A stretch of DNA of 64,000 nt, taken from the NCBI RefSeq assembly GCF_008086045.1, contig NZ_VSEY01000046.1, positions 44,466 to 108,465 of the forward strand, read 5' to 3'. The notes under the pieces are model-generated. The model had not been told where the DNA came from. It searched no databases and saw only the letters and a program-made list of their open reading frames with translations. Shown in pieces: positions 36,870 through 45,366 of the stretch (positions are counted from its first letter, which is position 1; the number at the start of each line of letters is the position of its first letter). The DNA is from Nonomuraea sp. PA05. GTDB taxonomy: Bacteria > Actinomycetota > Actinomycetes > Streptosporangiales > Streptosporangiaceae. Made by a program: the position numbers and the translations under genes.

Positions 36870-37658
36870 TCAGTGCGCACGGGCGTACCAGCGGCCCTCC
36901 GCGCTGCGATCGAGCGTCAGCGGCACCCCGAACGTCTGCGAGAGGTTGTCGGCGGTCATGACGTGCTCCAGCGGCCCCTGCGCCACCACCGAGCCGTGCC
37001 GCAGCAGCAGCGCGTGCGTGAACCCGGCCGGCACCTCCTCCACGTGGTGCGTCACCAGCACCAGCGTCGGCGAGCGGTAGTCGCCCGCCAGCACCGACAG
37101 GCGGCGCACCAAGTCCTCCCTGCCGCCCAGGTCGAGGCCCGCCGCCGGCTCATCGAGCAGCAGCATCTCGGGGTCCGGCATCAGCGCGCGGGCGATCTGC
37201 ACGCGCTTGCGCTCGCCCTCCGACAGGGTGCCGAACCGCCGCCTGATCAGATGGGCCGCGCCCATCATGTCGATCAGCTCGACCGCCCTGGTCACGTCGT
37301 TGGAGTCGTACTCCTCCGTCCAGCGGCCCATGATCCCGTACGAGGCGGTCAGGACAAGGTCGATGACCTTCTCCTCCGGTGGGATGCGCTCGGCCAGCGC
37401 GGCGCTCGCCAGCCCGATCCTGGGACGCAGGTCGAACACGTCCGCCTGCCCCAGCCGCTCCCCCAGCACCTCGACGACACCCTCGCTCGGGTACAACAAC
37501 GTGCCCGCCACCTGCAGCAACGTCGTCTTGCCCGCGCCGTTGGGACCGATGACGGCCCAGCGCTCGTCCCCGTTGACCGTCCAGTCGATGCCGCGCAGCA
37601 GGGCCGCTCCGTCGCGCCTGACGGCGACGTCCTGGAGCCGCAGCACCTGACCACCCAT
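36870..37658 (-). CDS. Soluble ABC ATPase (YlmA-like)
   Basis: 262 aa from ATG 37658, with AAGGAGG upstream. Walker A GPNGAGKTT at about 39, signature LSEGERKRVQIARAL and Walker B EMLLLDEPAAGLD are all intact. It resembles YlmA-type stand-alone ATPases related to iron/molybdate importers. No permease gene is adjacent, so its membrane partner is not encoded in the window. Confidence 0.9.
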   Translation of the reverse strand: MGGQVLRLQDVAVRRDGAALLRGIDWTVNGDERWAVIGPNGAGKTTLLQVAGTLLYPSEGVVEVLGERLGQADVFDLRPRIGLASAALAERIPPEEKVIDLVLTASYGIMGRWTEEYDSNDVTRAVELIDMMGAAHLIRRRFGTLSEGERKRVQIARALMPDPEMLLLDEPAAGLDLGGREDLVRRLSVLAGDYRSPTLVLVTHHVEEVPAGFTHALLLRHGSVVAQGPLEHVMTADNLSQTFGVPLTLDRSAEGRWYARAH

Positions 37659-37726
37659 CCCCGATACCTCCTTAGGAGTCACCCTCGGGACAAACCTATT
37701 GCAGGGCGAGCGCTTATCGTGGATCG

Positions 37727-38443
37727 GTGCGCCCTGAATCGCCTGTCTGTCCATCCCTGGTCGCCTGGGGCAACGCGTGGCTGTCCGGTCACGTGGGGCT
37801 CGACGAGGCGGCTGACCACGTGGAAGCCGTCGGCGGGCCCGCCGTCGCGGGCGACGTGCCCCTGCGTAAATACCTCGCAAACCTCCGCGCCGAGGGTCTC
37901 AGCGAGCTGCGGCTGGCCCTGCCCGCGCCCGGCGACCCGCTCGGGCTGTCCGGCCCGCCGCCGTTCAACTCGGCCGCCGTGGACGCCGGCCAGGCGGCCA
38001 TCGCCGTGCTGCGCGACCGCAATCTCGGCTTCGTGCCGCTGCCCGACCGGCGCGGGTCCTCCTATGTCGGTGTACGGCTGGAGGTGCACGACGCCGGCCC
38101 CGTGCGCCACGACCTGCCGTCCCTCGCCGAGGCGGAACGTGAGCTGTCCGGCGCGATGCGCGCCGCCACCGAAGCCCTGACCTCGGTCGACGGGCCCGCC
38201 CAGGACCGCCCGGAGCTGCTGGGACGCGGCGGTGAGCTCGCGCCCGGCTACCCCGGCCGCGCGCACCGCGTCTCCGCCCTGGCCACCCGGCTGGGAGCGG
38301 TGCTGCGCCTGGCCGACGAGCGCGGCCTCACCTCGGGGCAACTCGCCGCCCGCGCCATCGCGCTGCGCGACCTTGACCACGCGGTACGCCGCGCGCTCGT
38401 GGCGGCGCACCACGCGATCTTCGAGCCCGTCAGGAACCAATAG
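37727..38443 (+). CDS. Conserved-type hypothetical protein
   Basis: 238 aa, cytosolic. It has a WG-rich N-terminus (SLVAWGNAWLSGHVGLDEAADHV), a central region with small Gly-Pro turns and a helical C-terminus. No enzymatic motif or signal peptide. Divergent from the ABC ATPase gene (68 bp) and convergent with the kinase gene, whose ends overlap by 14 bp. I do not recognise the family. Confidence 0.7.
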   Translation: MRPESPVCPSLVAWGNAWLSGHVGLDEAADHVEAVGGPAVAGDVPLRKYLANLRAEGLSELRLALPAPGDPLGLSGPPPFNSAAVDAGQAAIAVLRDRNLGFVPLPDRRGSSYVGVRLEVHDAGPVRHDLPSLAEAERELSGAMRAATEALTSVDGPAQDRPELLGRGGELAPGYPGRAHRVSALATRLGAVLRLADERGLTSGQLAARAIALRDLDHAVRRALVAAHHAIFEPVRNQ

Positions 38444-40946
38444 CGCCGTCCCCGGCCTTCCAGATCCTGACCAGCTTGTCCTTGCCTGCCGAGACGATCG
38501 CCACCCCCTCGTCCGCGGGGACGACGCCGACGGCGTACACGCCGCTCTTGTGGGCCTTGACCGGCTTGCCCAGTGCCTTGCGGGTCTGGGGGTCCCACAG
38601 GCGGATGGTGCCGTCGGTGCCGCCGGACAGCAGCACCGCGCGGTCGCCCATGGTGCCGAAGGACAGCGAGTAGACGATCTTCTTGTGGCCGGACATGGTG
38701 CCGATCGTCTTGCCGCTCTTCACATCCCAGAGCCTGATTTTTCCGTCTTTACCACCCGATGCGATGACCGTCTTGCCGTCCAGCCTCGACATCGCCACCG
38801 CGTACACGCCCTTCGAATGGCCCTTGTACGTCTTGCCGTACTGCTTGCGCGAGGACATGTCCCACATGCGCACCGTCTCGTCCTCACTGGCCGAAACCGC
38901 CACCGCGCGGTCGCCTACGTGGCTCGCGCTCAGCCAGTTCACCGGCTTGCGGTGCGCCCTGATCATCTTGCCCGTCGCCTTGCGCCTGCTCAGGTCCCAG
39001 AACCTCAGGTAGCCGTCGGCGTCGCCCGTCACCGCCACGTACCTGCCCTTGACCTTCGTCAGCGCCACCGCGTAGACCGCGTCGCCGTGCCAGCCGAGCA
39101 CCTTGCCCTTGCGGGTCTTGAGGTTCCACAGGCGGACGCTGCCGTCGTAGCCGCCGGAGACGGCCATCGGGGTCTTGCCCATCATCACGCAGGCGACCGC
39201 GTAGACCTCCTCGCTGTGGCCCCTCATCGTGGCCAGCGGCTTGTGGCCGGCCAGGTCCCACAGGCGCACCCGGCCGTCCTGGCCGCCCGTGACCAGCCAG
39301 GTCTTGTCGCCGTTGCGGACGGCGGAGAGCGTCTGGACGCCCTTGGTGTGGCCCTTGAGCGACTTGCCGTCCTGCTTGCCCAGCACCGGGACCGTCGCCT
39401 GCTCCACCTCGGCGGGGGTCGGCGTCACCACGGTGGGTGTGGGTGTCGGGGGTGCTGGTGTCGGGGGTGGTGGTGTCGTCGGCGGCGGGGTCACGGACGT
39501 GGTCACCTGCGCCACCGTCCCGTCGCCTGTGCCCAGCATTCTCGGGCCGAAGTACAGGACGCCGCCTGCCAGGGTCAGCGCCACCACCAGCGTTCCCGCC
39601 ACCAGGGCGGCGCGCCGTCGCCTCGCTCTGGCCTCGTCGGGCTTCTCCTCGGTGGGGGTGTGCTTGAAGAACGCGTCGTTCCCGTCGCCCGGCCTCTCGG
39701 TGCGCCTTTCGTGCGGCCTTTCGGTGCGCCTGTCGTGCGACACGGCGGGGTGCCCGGCACGTGGCGGCGGCGCGCCAATACGTTGGGCAGGCGACCCGTG
39801 CGGTGGCGCGGGCGACCCGTGCGGTGGCGCGGGCGGGCGCGGCGCTTGAGCGGCAGGCGGCGGCCCAGCGGGCGGGCGCGGCGCTTGGACGGCAGGCGGG
39901 CCTTGCGGCGGCGCGGCGGCACGTCCGGCAGGCGGGCCCTGCGGTGGTGTGTAGCCGTCGCCCGACGGGCTGACCCACCCCGTGGGGCTGACCCGGCTCG
40001 AAGCGGCAGGCGCGACCAGGCCGGGCCGGCCGTCAGGCGCGATCCAGCCACCCCCCGCAGCCGCACCACCAGCCCCCGCCTCGGCGGCCACCTGCGACCC
40101 CGTGCTCAGCGCCTCGTCATCGCCGGCCGCCTCCTCCCCCTGGTTCTCCAGCAACGAGAACAGAACCTCAGCCGCCGCAGGCCGCTCCTCCCCCCGCTTC
40201 CGCAGGCACCCCTGCACGATGGCCCGCAGCTCATCGGGCAACACCGAAAGGTCGGGCTCCTCGTGCATCACCCGGTAGATGACCGCCGGCAAACTGTCCT
40301 GCCCGAAGGCGGGCCGCCCCGTGGCCGCGTACAGCATGGTGAGAGCCCAGCTGAACATGTCGCCGGCGGGCCCCACCCGCTCCCCCGAGATCTGCTCGGG
40401 CGACATGTAGGCAGGCGTCCCCACGACCCCGCTGCTGATCGTCATCGCCGAGTCCAGCGCCCTGGCGATGCCGAAGTCGATCACCCGGGGCCCGTCGGTC
40501 CCCAGCAGCACGTTGCTCGGCTTGAAGTCCCGGTGGACGATCCCCGCCCGGTGGATGGCGGCCAGCGCGGTGACGGTGCCCACGGCCAGCCGGTGGAGGG
40601 CGCCGCCTTCGCGCGGCCCGTCGCGCTGCACCACGACCTGCAGCGACACCCCGTCCACGAGTTCGCTGACGATGTACGGCTGTTCCCCGTCCATGTTCGC
40701 CCCGAGCACCTGCGCCGTGCAGAACTGGGCGACGCGGCGCGCGGCGGCCACCTCGCGCAGGAAGCGTTCGGAGTCGATGCCGGGTTTGTCCAGCCGGGTG
40801 TTGAGCAGTTTGATCGCCACGAGCCGCCCGTCCGGCGACTCGGCCTTGTAGACGATTCCCTGCGCACCCTTGCCCAGCCGCCCGATCAACCGGTAGTCGC
40901 CCAGCGTGACCGGATCACTGGACTGTAAGGGGTGCGTTTGCGGCAC
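38430..40946 (-). CDS. Membrane Ser/Thr protein kinase with WD40 repeats
   Basis: 838 aa from GTG 40946 (GGGGGAGGA upstream). Kinase domain about 17-275, with glycine loop GKGAQG, Lys in VAIKLL, catalytic HRDFKPSNVLL and DFGIARA, all intact, so active. A long Pro/Ala/Gly-rich juxtamembrane linker (about 310-425) precedes one transmembrane helix (about 437-457). A Thr/Pro-rich stretch follows, then at least six WD40 blades (about 525-838) with the usual GH...WD pattern. The beta-propeller is outside the membrane and could sense a ligand or cell wall signal. Actinomycete PknB-like class. Confidence 0.93.
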   Translation of the reverse strand: MPQTHPLQSSDPVTLGDYRLIGRLGKGAQGIVYKAESPDGRLVAIKLLNTRLDKPGIDSERFLREVAAARRVAQFCTAQVLGANMDGEQPYIVSELVDGVSLQVVVQRDGPREGGALHRLAVGTVTALAAIHRAGIVHRDFKPSNVLLGTDGPRVIDFGIARALDSAMTISSGVVGTPAYMSPEQISGERVGPAGDMFSWALTMLYAATGRPAFGQDSLPAVIYRVMHEEPDLSVLPDELRAIVQGCLRKRGEERPAAAEVLFSLLENQGEEAAGDDEALSTGSQVAAEAGAGGAAAGGGWIAPDGRPGLVAPAASSRVSPTGWVSPSGDGYTPPQGPPAGRAAAPPQGPPAVQAPRPPAGPPPAAQAPRPPAPPHGSPAPPHGSPAQRIGAPPPRAGHPAVSHDRRTERPHERRTERPGDGNDAFFKHTPTEEKPDEARARRRRAALVAGTLVVALTLAGGVLYFGPRMLGTGDGTVAQVTTSVTPPPTTPPPPTPAPPTPTPTVVTPTPAEVEQATVPVLGKQDGKSLKGHTKGVQTLSAVRNGDKTWLVTGGQDGRVRLWDLAGHKPLATMRGHSEEVYAVACVMMGKTPMAVSGGYDGSVRLWNLKTRKGKVLGWHGDAVYAVALTKVKGRYVAVTGDADGYLRFWDLSRRKATGKMIRAHRKPVNWLSASHVGDRAVAVSASEDETVRMWDMSSRKQYGKTYKGHSKGVYAVAMSRLDGKTVIASGGKDGKIRLWDVKSGKTIGTMSGHKKIVYSLSFGTMGDRAVLLSGGTDGTIRLWDPQTRKALGKPVKAHKSGVYAVGVVPADEGVAIVSAGKDKLVRIWKAGDGAIGS

Positions 40947-41117
40947 CTGGTCCTCCCCCTTGTGCTTGACCCCCGTTCACAAGCGTGATGAGCCTACGCA
41001 GAAGCCCGCAAGCCATCCCAGGTCACGAAAGATCATCGCTCTATGCGAAAAAATCTGCCCTACGCAATAATCATGGAGAAGATCGGGGATTTCCAGCACC
41101 GTACGGGGAGCCGTCGC

Positions 41118-41768
41118 ATGCGCAGAAGCTTCAGCCTGTTCTTAGCCGGTGGACTGGCCGCCGCGCCCCTGACCGTAACGGGCCAGGCCAGCGCCGTAGC
41201 CACGACCGTGACGCGGGCCACCACGGGGGCCACCGCCGCGCCTTATTCGAACTTCAAAATCTCCGTGAAGTACACGAAAAGGACCAAACGCGGCGGAAAG
41301 ATGACGTATTACGTGCGAGCCAAGAATCTCGGCCCGCACTACGCCGACTATTACTACATCGGCGGCCAGCTTCCCAAGGGCGTCAAGCCGACCCTGCGCT
41401 GGGGCGGCCCCAAGGGCACCAAATGCGAGTGGGCGGGCCGGTGGTTCTGGTGCTGGGGCCCGCTGGCACTGGAGAAGGGCAAGACCGACTGGCTGAACTT
41501 CCAGCTCACCCTCAAGAGCGGCACCAAGGGCACGGCCACCGCCCGGCTCGGCGTCATCTCGTTCGACGTCGACCAGGGCATGGAGAACATGAGCGAGGCC
41601 GAGCTCAAGCGCCTGGGCATCAAGCACCACTACGACCTCAAGACGGTCAAGACGACGATCGTCAGCCCGCCGCGCAACCCGGGCAGGGGCTGGACGCCGC
41701 CGCCTCCGGTCAAGGACTACAACCCGCCCGCCAGCCACGAGGAGTCGAACACGAAGAAGGACACCTAG
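41118..41768 (+). CDS. Secreted protein, paralogue 1 (DUF11-like)
   Basis: 216 aa from ATG 41118 (an ATG at 41043 adds a basic segment). Signal peptide SLFLAGGLAAAPLTVTGQASA. The mature domain (about 45-180) resembles a small beta-sandwich of the DUF11 type (YYVRAKNLGPHYADYYYIGGQLPKG, two Cys in KCEWAGRWFWCW). It ends in a conserved block DQGMENMSEAELKRLGI, then a Pro-rich tail. A homologue with the same block is encoded at 45367. Function unknown; a surface structural or adhesion role is an inference. Confidence 0.85.
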   Translation: MRRSFSLFLAGGLAAAPLTVTGQASAVATTVTRATTGATAAPYSNFKISVKYTKRTKRGGKMTYYVRAKNLGPHYADYYYIGGQLPKGVKPTLRWGGPKGTKCEWAGRWFWCWGPLALEKGKTDWLNFQLTLKSGTKGTATARLGVISFDVDQGMENMSEAELKRLGIKHHYDLKTVKTTIVSPPRNPGRGWTPPPPVKDYNPPASHEESNTKKDT

Positions 41769-41776
41769 AGCGTCCT

Positions 41777-42400
41777 TCAGCCCAGGCCGTGCCGTACGGC
41801 GTACAGCGCCGCCTGGGTGCGGTCCTGCACGCCCAGCTTCATCAGCACGTTCGAGACGTGCGTCTTGACGGTCTTCTCCGCGACGGCCAGGCTCCGCGCG
41901 ATCTCCCTGTTGGAGCGACCGGCCGCGATCAGCGCGAGCACCTCGCGCTCGCGCTCGGTCAGCGGCACCGGCGCGGGGACGGCGGCCTGCGCCGCCGCCG
42001 TGGCCAGCATCGCCTCCGCTGCCTCGGGGGCCAGCAGCACCTGCCCGCCGTGCACGGCGCGCACGGCCTGGACCAGCGCGTTCGGATCGACGTCCTTGTA
42101 GAGGAACCCGGCGGCGCCCGCCCGCATCGCGGGGCCCACGTCGGACGGGTCGCTCATCGAGGTCAGCACCACGATCCTGGTGGTGACGCCGGACAGCCGC
42201 TCCAGCGCGCCGAGCCCGTCCATGACCGGCATCTTCAGGTCGAGCAGCAGCACGTCGGGCGCCAGCTCGGCGACCAGCTCGACGGCCTGCGCCCCGTCGC
42301 CCGCCTCGCCGACGACCGTGATGTCGTCCTGGAGGTCGAGGAAGGTCCGCAACCCCTGCCGCACCACCGGATGATCGTCGGCGATCAGCACCCGGATCAC
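41777..42400 (-). CDS. NarL/FixJ-type response regulator
   Basis: 207 aa from GTG 42400. Receiver domain about 1-120, with phospho-acceptor Asp in VLLLDLKMPVMDG (about residue 52). LuxR-type helix-turn-helix about 145-205 (LTEREREVLALIAAGRSNREIA, VKTHVSNVLMKL). The start codon overlaps the kinase stop (GTGA), so the pair is translationally coupled. It receives phosphate from the adjacent kinase. Confidence 0.95.
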   Translation of the reverse strand: MIRVLIADDHPVVRQGLRTFLDLQDDITVVGEAGDGAQAVELVAELAPDVLLLDLKMPVMDGLGALERLSGVTTRIVVLTSMSDPSDVGPAMRAGAAGFLYKDVDPNALVQAVRAVHGGQVLLAPEAAEAMLATAAAQAAVPAPVPLTEREREVLALIAAGRSNREIARSLAVAEKTVKTHVSNVLMKLGVQDRTQAALYAVRHGLG

Positions 42401-43521
42401 ACGCTCACCTCCACGCGTACGGTGGTCCCGGCGCCTGGCGCCGACTCCACCGACATCTCCCCACCGACCGCCTCGGCCCTGTCGCGCATCGACGCCAGCC
42501 CGAGCCCGCGCGAGTCCGTCTGTTCGAACCCGCTCCCGTCGTCCCGCACGACCAGCTCCAGCCTGCCGCCCGCGTACGCCAGGCGCACGGCCACCGCCTC
42601 GGCCCCCGAGTGCCGCAACGCGTTGTGCAGCGCCTCCTGCGCCACCCGCAGCACCGCCACCTCCACCGCCGCGTCGAGCGGCGGCAGCTCGCCGCACTCG
42701 AACGTGACCGCGACCGGATGGAGCCGGTCGAGCAGGCGCACGTGCTTGCGCAGCGTCTCGGACAGCCCGTGCCGGTCAAGCTCGGCGGGCCGCAGCTCGA
42801 CGATCACCGCCCGCAGCTCGGACAGGGCCTCGCCGGCCAGCCGCTGGACACGTTCGAGCTCGACGGCGGCCTTGCCGGGGGCCTTGTCCAGCATGGCTCC
42901 GGCGGCCTGCGCGGACAGGCGCAGCGAGAACAGCTTCTGGGTGACCGCGTCGTGCAGCTCCCTGGCCATCCGGTTGCGCTCCTCCAGCATGGCCAGCTCG
43001 CGCCCGTTCTCGTACAGCCTGGCGTTGATCAGCGCGATCGCGGCGTGCGCTGCGAACAGCGTGAGCAGCTCCTGGTCCTCCTGGGTGAAGCCGCCGCAGG
43101 TGCGCTTGTTCGCCAGGAAGATGATGCCGAGCACCTGCTCGCGGTCGCGGATCGGCACCCCGAGGAAGTCCTTCATCACCGGGTGCGCCTTCGGCCACCA
43201 CTCGAACCGCTCGTCCTCGCGCAGGTCGGGCAGCCTGACCGGGGTGCCGTCGCGCAGCATCGCGCCGAGCATGCCGTGCTGCCTGGGCAGCGGCCCGATC
43301 GCGTCCCACTGCTTGTCGGTCAGGCCCTCGGCGACGAACTCGGCGAACGACCCGTCCTCGTCGGGCACGCCCAGCGCGGCGTAGCGGGCGTCGAGCAGCC
43401 GCTGCGCGGAGCGTACGATGACCTGCAGCACCTCGCGGACCGACAGATGGCGGGTGACCGCGAGCACCGCGGAGCTCACCGCCTGCAAAATCTCGTCCCG
43501 GTCGGAGGTCACGGCCCCCAC
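42397..43521 (-). CDS. GAF-domain sensor histidine kinase (HisKA_3 type)
   Basis: 374 aa, no membrane helix, so probably cytosolic. GAF domain about 25-170 (ending GGFTQEDQELLTLFAAHAAIAL). HisKA_3 dimerisation helix with phospho-His in ERNRMARELHDAVTQKL (about residue 189). HATPase_c about 285-374. NarL-class partner follows. The GAF domain may bind haem, a nucleotide or redox ligand as in DevS/NreB relatives. GTG 43521 chosen; GTG 43512 is also in frame. Divergent from the SDR gene with two palindromes between. Confidence 0.93.
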   Translation of the reverse strand: MGAVTSDRDEILQAVSSAVLAVTRHLSVREVLQVIVRSAQRLLDARYAALGVPDEDGSFAEFVAEGLTDKQWDAIGPLPRQHGMLGAMLRDGTPVRLPDLREDERFEWWPKAHPVMKDFLGVPIRDREQVLGIIFLANKRTCGGFTQEDQELLTLFAAHAAIALINARLYENGRELAMLEERNRMARELHDAVTQKLFSLRLSAQAAGAMLDKAPGKAAVELERVQRLAGEALSELRAVIVELRPAELDRHGLSETLRKHVRLLDRLHPVAVTFECGELPPLDAAVEVAVLRVAQEALHNALRHSGAEAVAVRLAYAGGRLELVVRDDGSGFEQTDSRGLGLASMRDRAEAVGGEMSVESAPGAGTTVRVEVSV

Positions 43522-43527
43522 TCTAAG

Positions 43528-43537
43528 GTCCTAGGAC
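43528..43537. promoter_or_regulatory. Palindrome GTCCTAGGAC
   Basis: A perfect 10-bp palindrome 7 bp from the kinase start, in the kinase/SDR divergent region. Candidate site for the adjacent NarL-type regulator. Confidence 0.4.
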
Positions 43538-43552
43538 GAAGTGCCCAGGCCG

Positions 43553-43562
43553 GGACCGGTCC
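43553..43562. promoter_or_regulatory. Palindrome GGACCGGTCC
   Basis: A second perfect 10-bp palindrome in the same divergent region, 16 bp from the first. The half-sites (GGAC/GTCC) are shared by both. Confidence 0.4.
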
Positions 43563-43606
43563 TCAGCCCGATGTCCTGCGCGCGTCGCGTTCCTACCGTC
43601 GGATAC

Positions 43607-44263
43607 ATGACGAACACCGCGATCATCACCGGCGCCTCCCGCGGACTCGGTCTCGCTCTGGCCAGGTCGCTGGCCGGCGCGGGATGGAACCTCGTACTCA
43701 CGGCGCGCGGCTCCGACGACCTGGAGCGGGCCGCCGACGAGCTCGGCGCCACCGCGATCCCCGGCGACGTGACGGACCCCGCCCACGTGCGGCGGCTGGC
43801 CGAGGCGGCGCCCGAGCTGGACCTGCTGGTCAACAACGCCAGCGACCTGGGCGTGACGCCGCTGCCGCCGCTCTCGATCTACCCCCTGGACGCGTTCAGG
43901 GCGCTGCTGGAGACGAACGTGACGGCTCCGCTCGCCCTCGTCCAGGCCACGCTGCCGGCGCTGCGCGCGTCGCGCGGCTCGATCGTGAACATCACCTCCG
44001 ACGCCGCGACCGGCGCGTACGAGGGCTGGGGCGGCTACGGCGCCACCAAGGCCGCGCTGGAGCAGCTCTCGAACGTGCTGTCCGCCGAGGAGCCCGAGCT
44101 GCGGGTCTGGTGGGTGGACCCCGGCGAGATGAACACCCGCATGCTCGCCGACGCCGTCGGCGAGGAGGACGCCTCCGCCGCCACGGACCCCGCCAAGGTC
44201 GCGGCGGCCCTGTACGACCTGGTCGGCTCGCGCCCGGCGAGCGGGAAGGTGAGCCTGCAATGA
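43607..44263 (+). CDS. Short-chain dehydrogenase/reductase
   Basis: 218 aa from ATG 43607. Rossmann motif TGASRGLGLALARSLAG near residue 8, NNAS at the end of beta-4 and active-site GGYGATKAALEQL (Tyr and Lys spaced YxxxK). Short and classical. Its stop overlaps the QueA-like ATG (ATGA), so the two are coupled. Substrate unknown. Confidence 0.93.
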   Translation: MTNTAIITGASRGLGLALARSLAGAGWNLVLTARGSDDLERAADELGATAIPGDVTDPAHVRRLAEAAPELDLLVNNASDLGVTPLPPLSIYPLDAFRALLETNVTAPLALVQATLPALRASRGSIVNITSDAATGAYEGWGGYGATKAALEQLSNVLSAEEPELRVWWVDPGEMNTRMLADAVGEEDASAATDPAKVAAALYDLVGSRPASGKVSLQ

Positions 44264-45267
44264 CCGCCGCGCTGGACTTCTCGCTGCCGCCCGGCCTGTC
44301 GGCCCACGAGCCGCCGGAGGCCAAGGGCATGGCCAGGGACGCGGTGCGGCTGATGGTCTCGCGCGGCGACCTGGAGCCGACCCATCACCACTTCAGCGAC
44401 CTGCCGGCCCTGCTGGACCCCGGCGACCTGATCGTGGTGAACAACTCGGCCACCCTGCCCGCCGCCGTCCGGCTGGACCGCCTGTCGGTGCACTTCTCGA
44501 CCGTCAGGCCGGACGGCACGTGGCTGGTGGAGCTGCGCCGCCGTACCGCCAAGGGGTCGGAGCCGTACGGCGGGGGCGAGCCGGGCGAGTGGCTGCCGAT
44601 GCCGGGACGGGCCACGTTGCGGCTGGTCGGGCGCGAGACGCCGCGGCTGTGGCGGGCGGTGCTCGACCGGGACGTGGAGGCGTACCTGCGGGTGCACGGG
44701 GTGCCGATCCGCTACTCGTACGTGGAGCGGGACTGGCCGATCGAGGCGTACCAGACCGTGTTCGCGACCGTGCCGGGCAGCGCGGAGATGCCGAGCGCGG
44801 CGCGGCCGTTCACGGCCGATCTGGTGACGGCGCTGGTGGCGCGCGGGATCGGGATCGCGCCGATCACCCTGCACACGGGGGTGGCCTCGGCCGAGAAGGA
44901 CGAGCCGCCCTACGCCGAGCGGTACGAGGTGCCGGCGGCCACGGCCCGGCTGGTCAACCTGACCAGGGAGAACGGCGGGCGCGTGGTGGCTGCGGGCACC
45001 ACGGTGGTGCGGGCGCTGGAGACGGCCGCCGGCCCTGACGGGCGGGTCGCCGCGTCGGCGGGCTGGACCGGGCACATCGTCACGCCCGAGGCCGGGGTGC
45101 GGGCGGTCACGGGGCTGATCACCGGGCTGCACGAGCCGCGTTCCAGTCACCTGCTCATGCTGACCGCGATCGCGGGGGAGGCGGCGCTGGCGCGGGCGTA
45201 CGAGGAAGCGTTGCGAAAGGGATATCTGTGGCACGAGTTTGGCGACACGCACCTGATTCTGAAGTAA
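44260..45267 (+). CDS. QueA-like S-adenosylmethionine:tRNA ribosyltransferase-isomerase
   Basis: 335 aa. The ATG overlaps the SDR stop by 4 bp. Family features are the N-terminal segment with LPALLDPGDLIVVNNSATLPA, FATVPGSAEMPSAARPFTADLV, and the C-terminal TAGIEPPHS-equivalent TGLHEPRSSHLLMLTAIAG. The family transfers and rearranges the ribosyl moiety of SAM onto preQ1-tRNA in queuosine synthesis. No tgt or queuosine precursor genes are nearby. Actinomycete homologues are usually shorter than the roughly 350 residues of E. coli QueA, and their role is not settled. Confidence 0.85.
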   Translation: MTAALDFSLPPGLSAHEPPEAKGMARDAVRLMVSRGDLEPTHHHFSDLPALLDPGDLIVVNNSATLPAAVRLDRLSVHFSTVRPDGTWLVELRRRTAKGSEPYGGGEPGEWLPMPGRATLRLVGRETPRLWRAVLDRDVEAYLRVHGVPIRYSYVERDWPIEAYQTVFATVPGSAEMPSAARPFTADLVTALVARGIGIAPITLHTGVASAEKDEPPYAERYEVPAATARLVNLTRENGGRVVAAGTTVVRALETAAGPDGRVAASAGWTGHIVTPEAGVRAVTGLITGLHEPRSSHLLMLTAIAGEAALARAYEEALRKGYLWHEFGDTHLILK

Positions 45268-45366
45268 TAGACTTTACTAAGATTTTAGGTTTGTGATAGG
45301 AAAAGCCGACATTTACGGGGGCTTGGTTCTGTGACGTCCCCGTGTCCCTTCGTAACGGAGACGTGA

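Noticed and set aside
43553..43562. DosR/DevR-type dormancy box
   Set aside because: The half-sites resemble GGGAC/GTCCC but the spacing is too short for the DosR consensus, so only a general NarL-type site is proposed.
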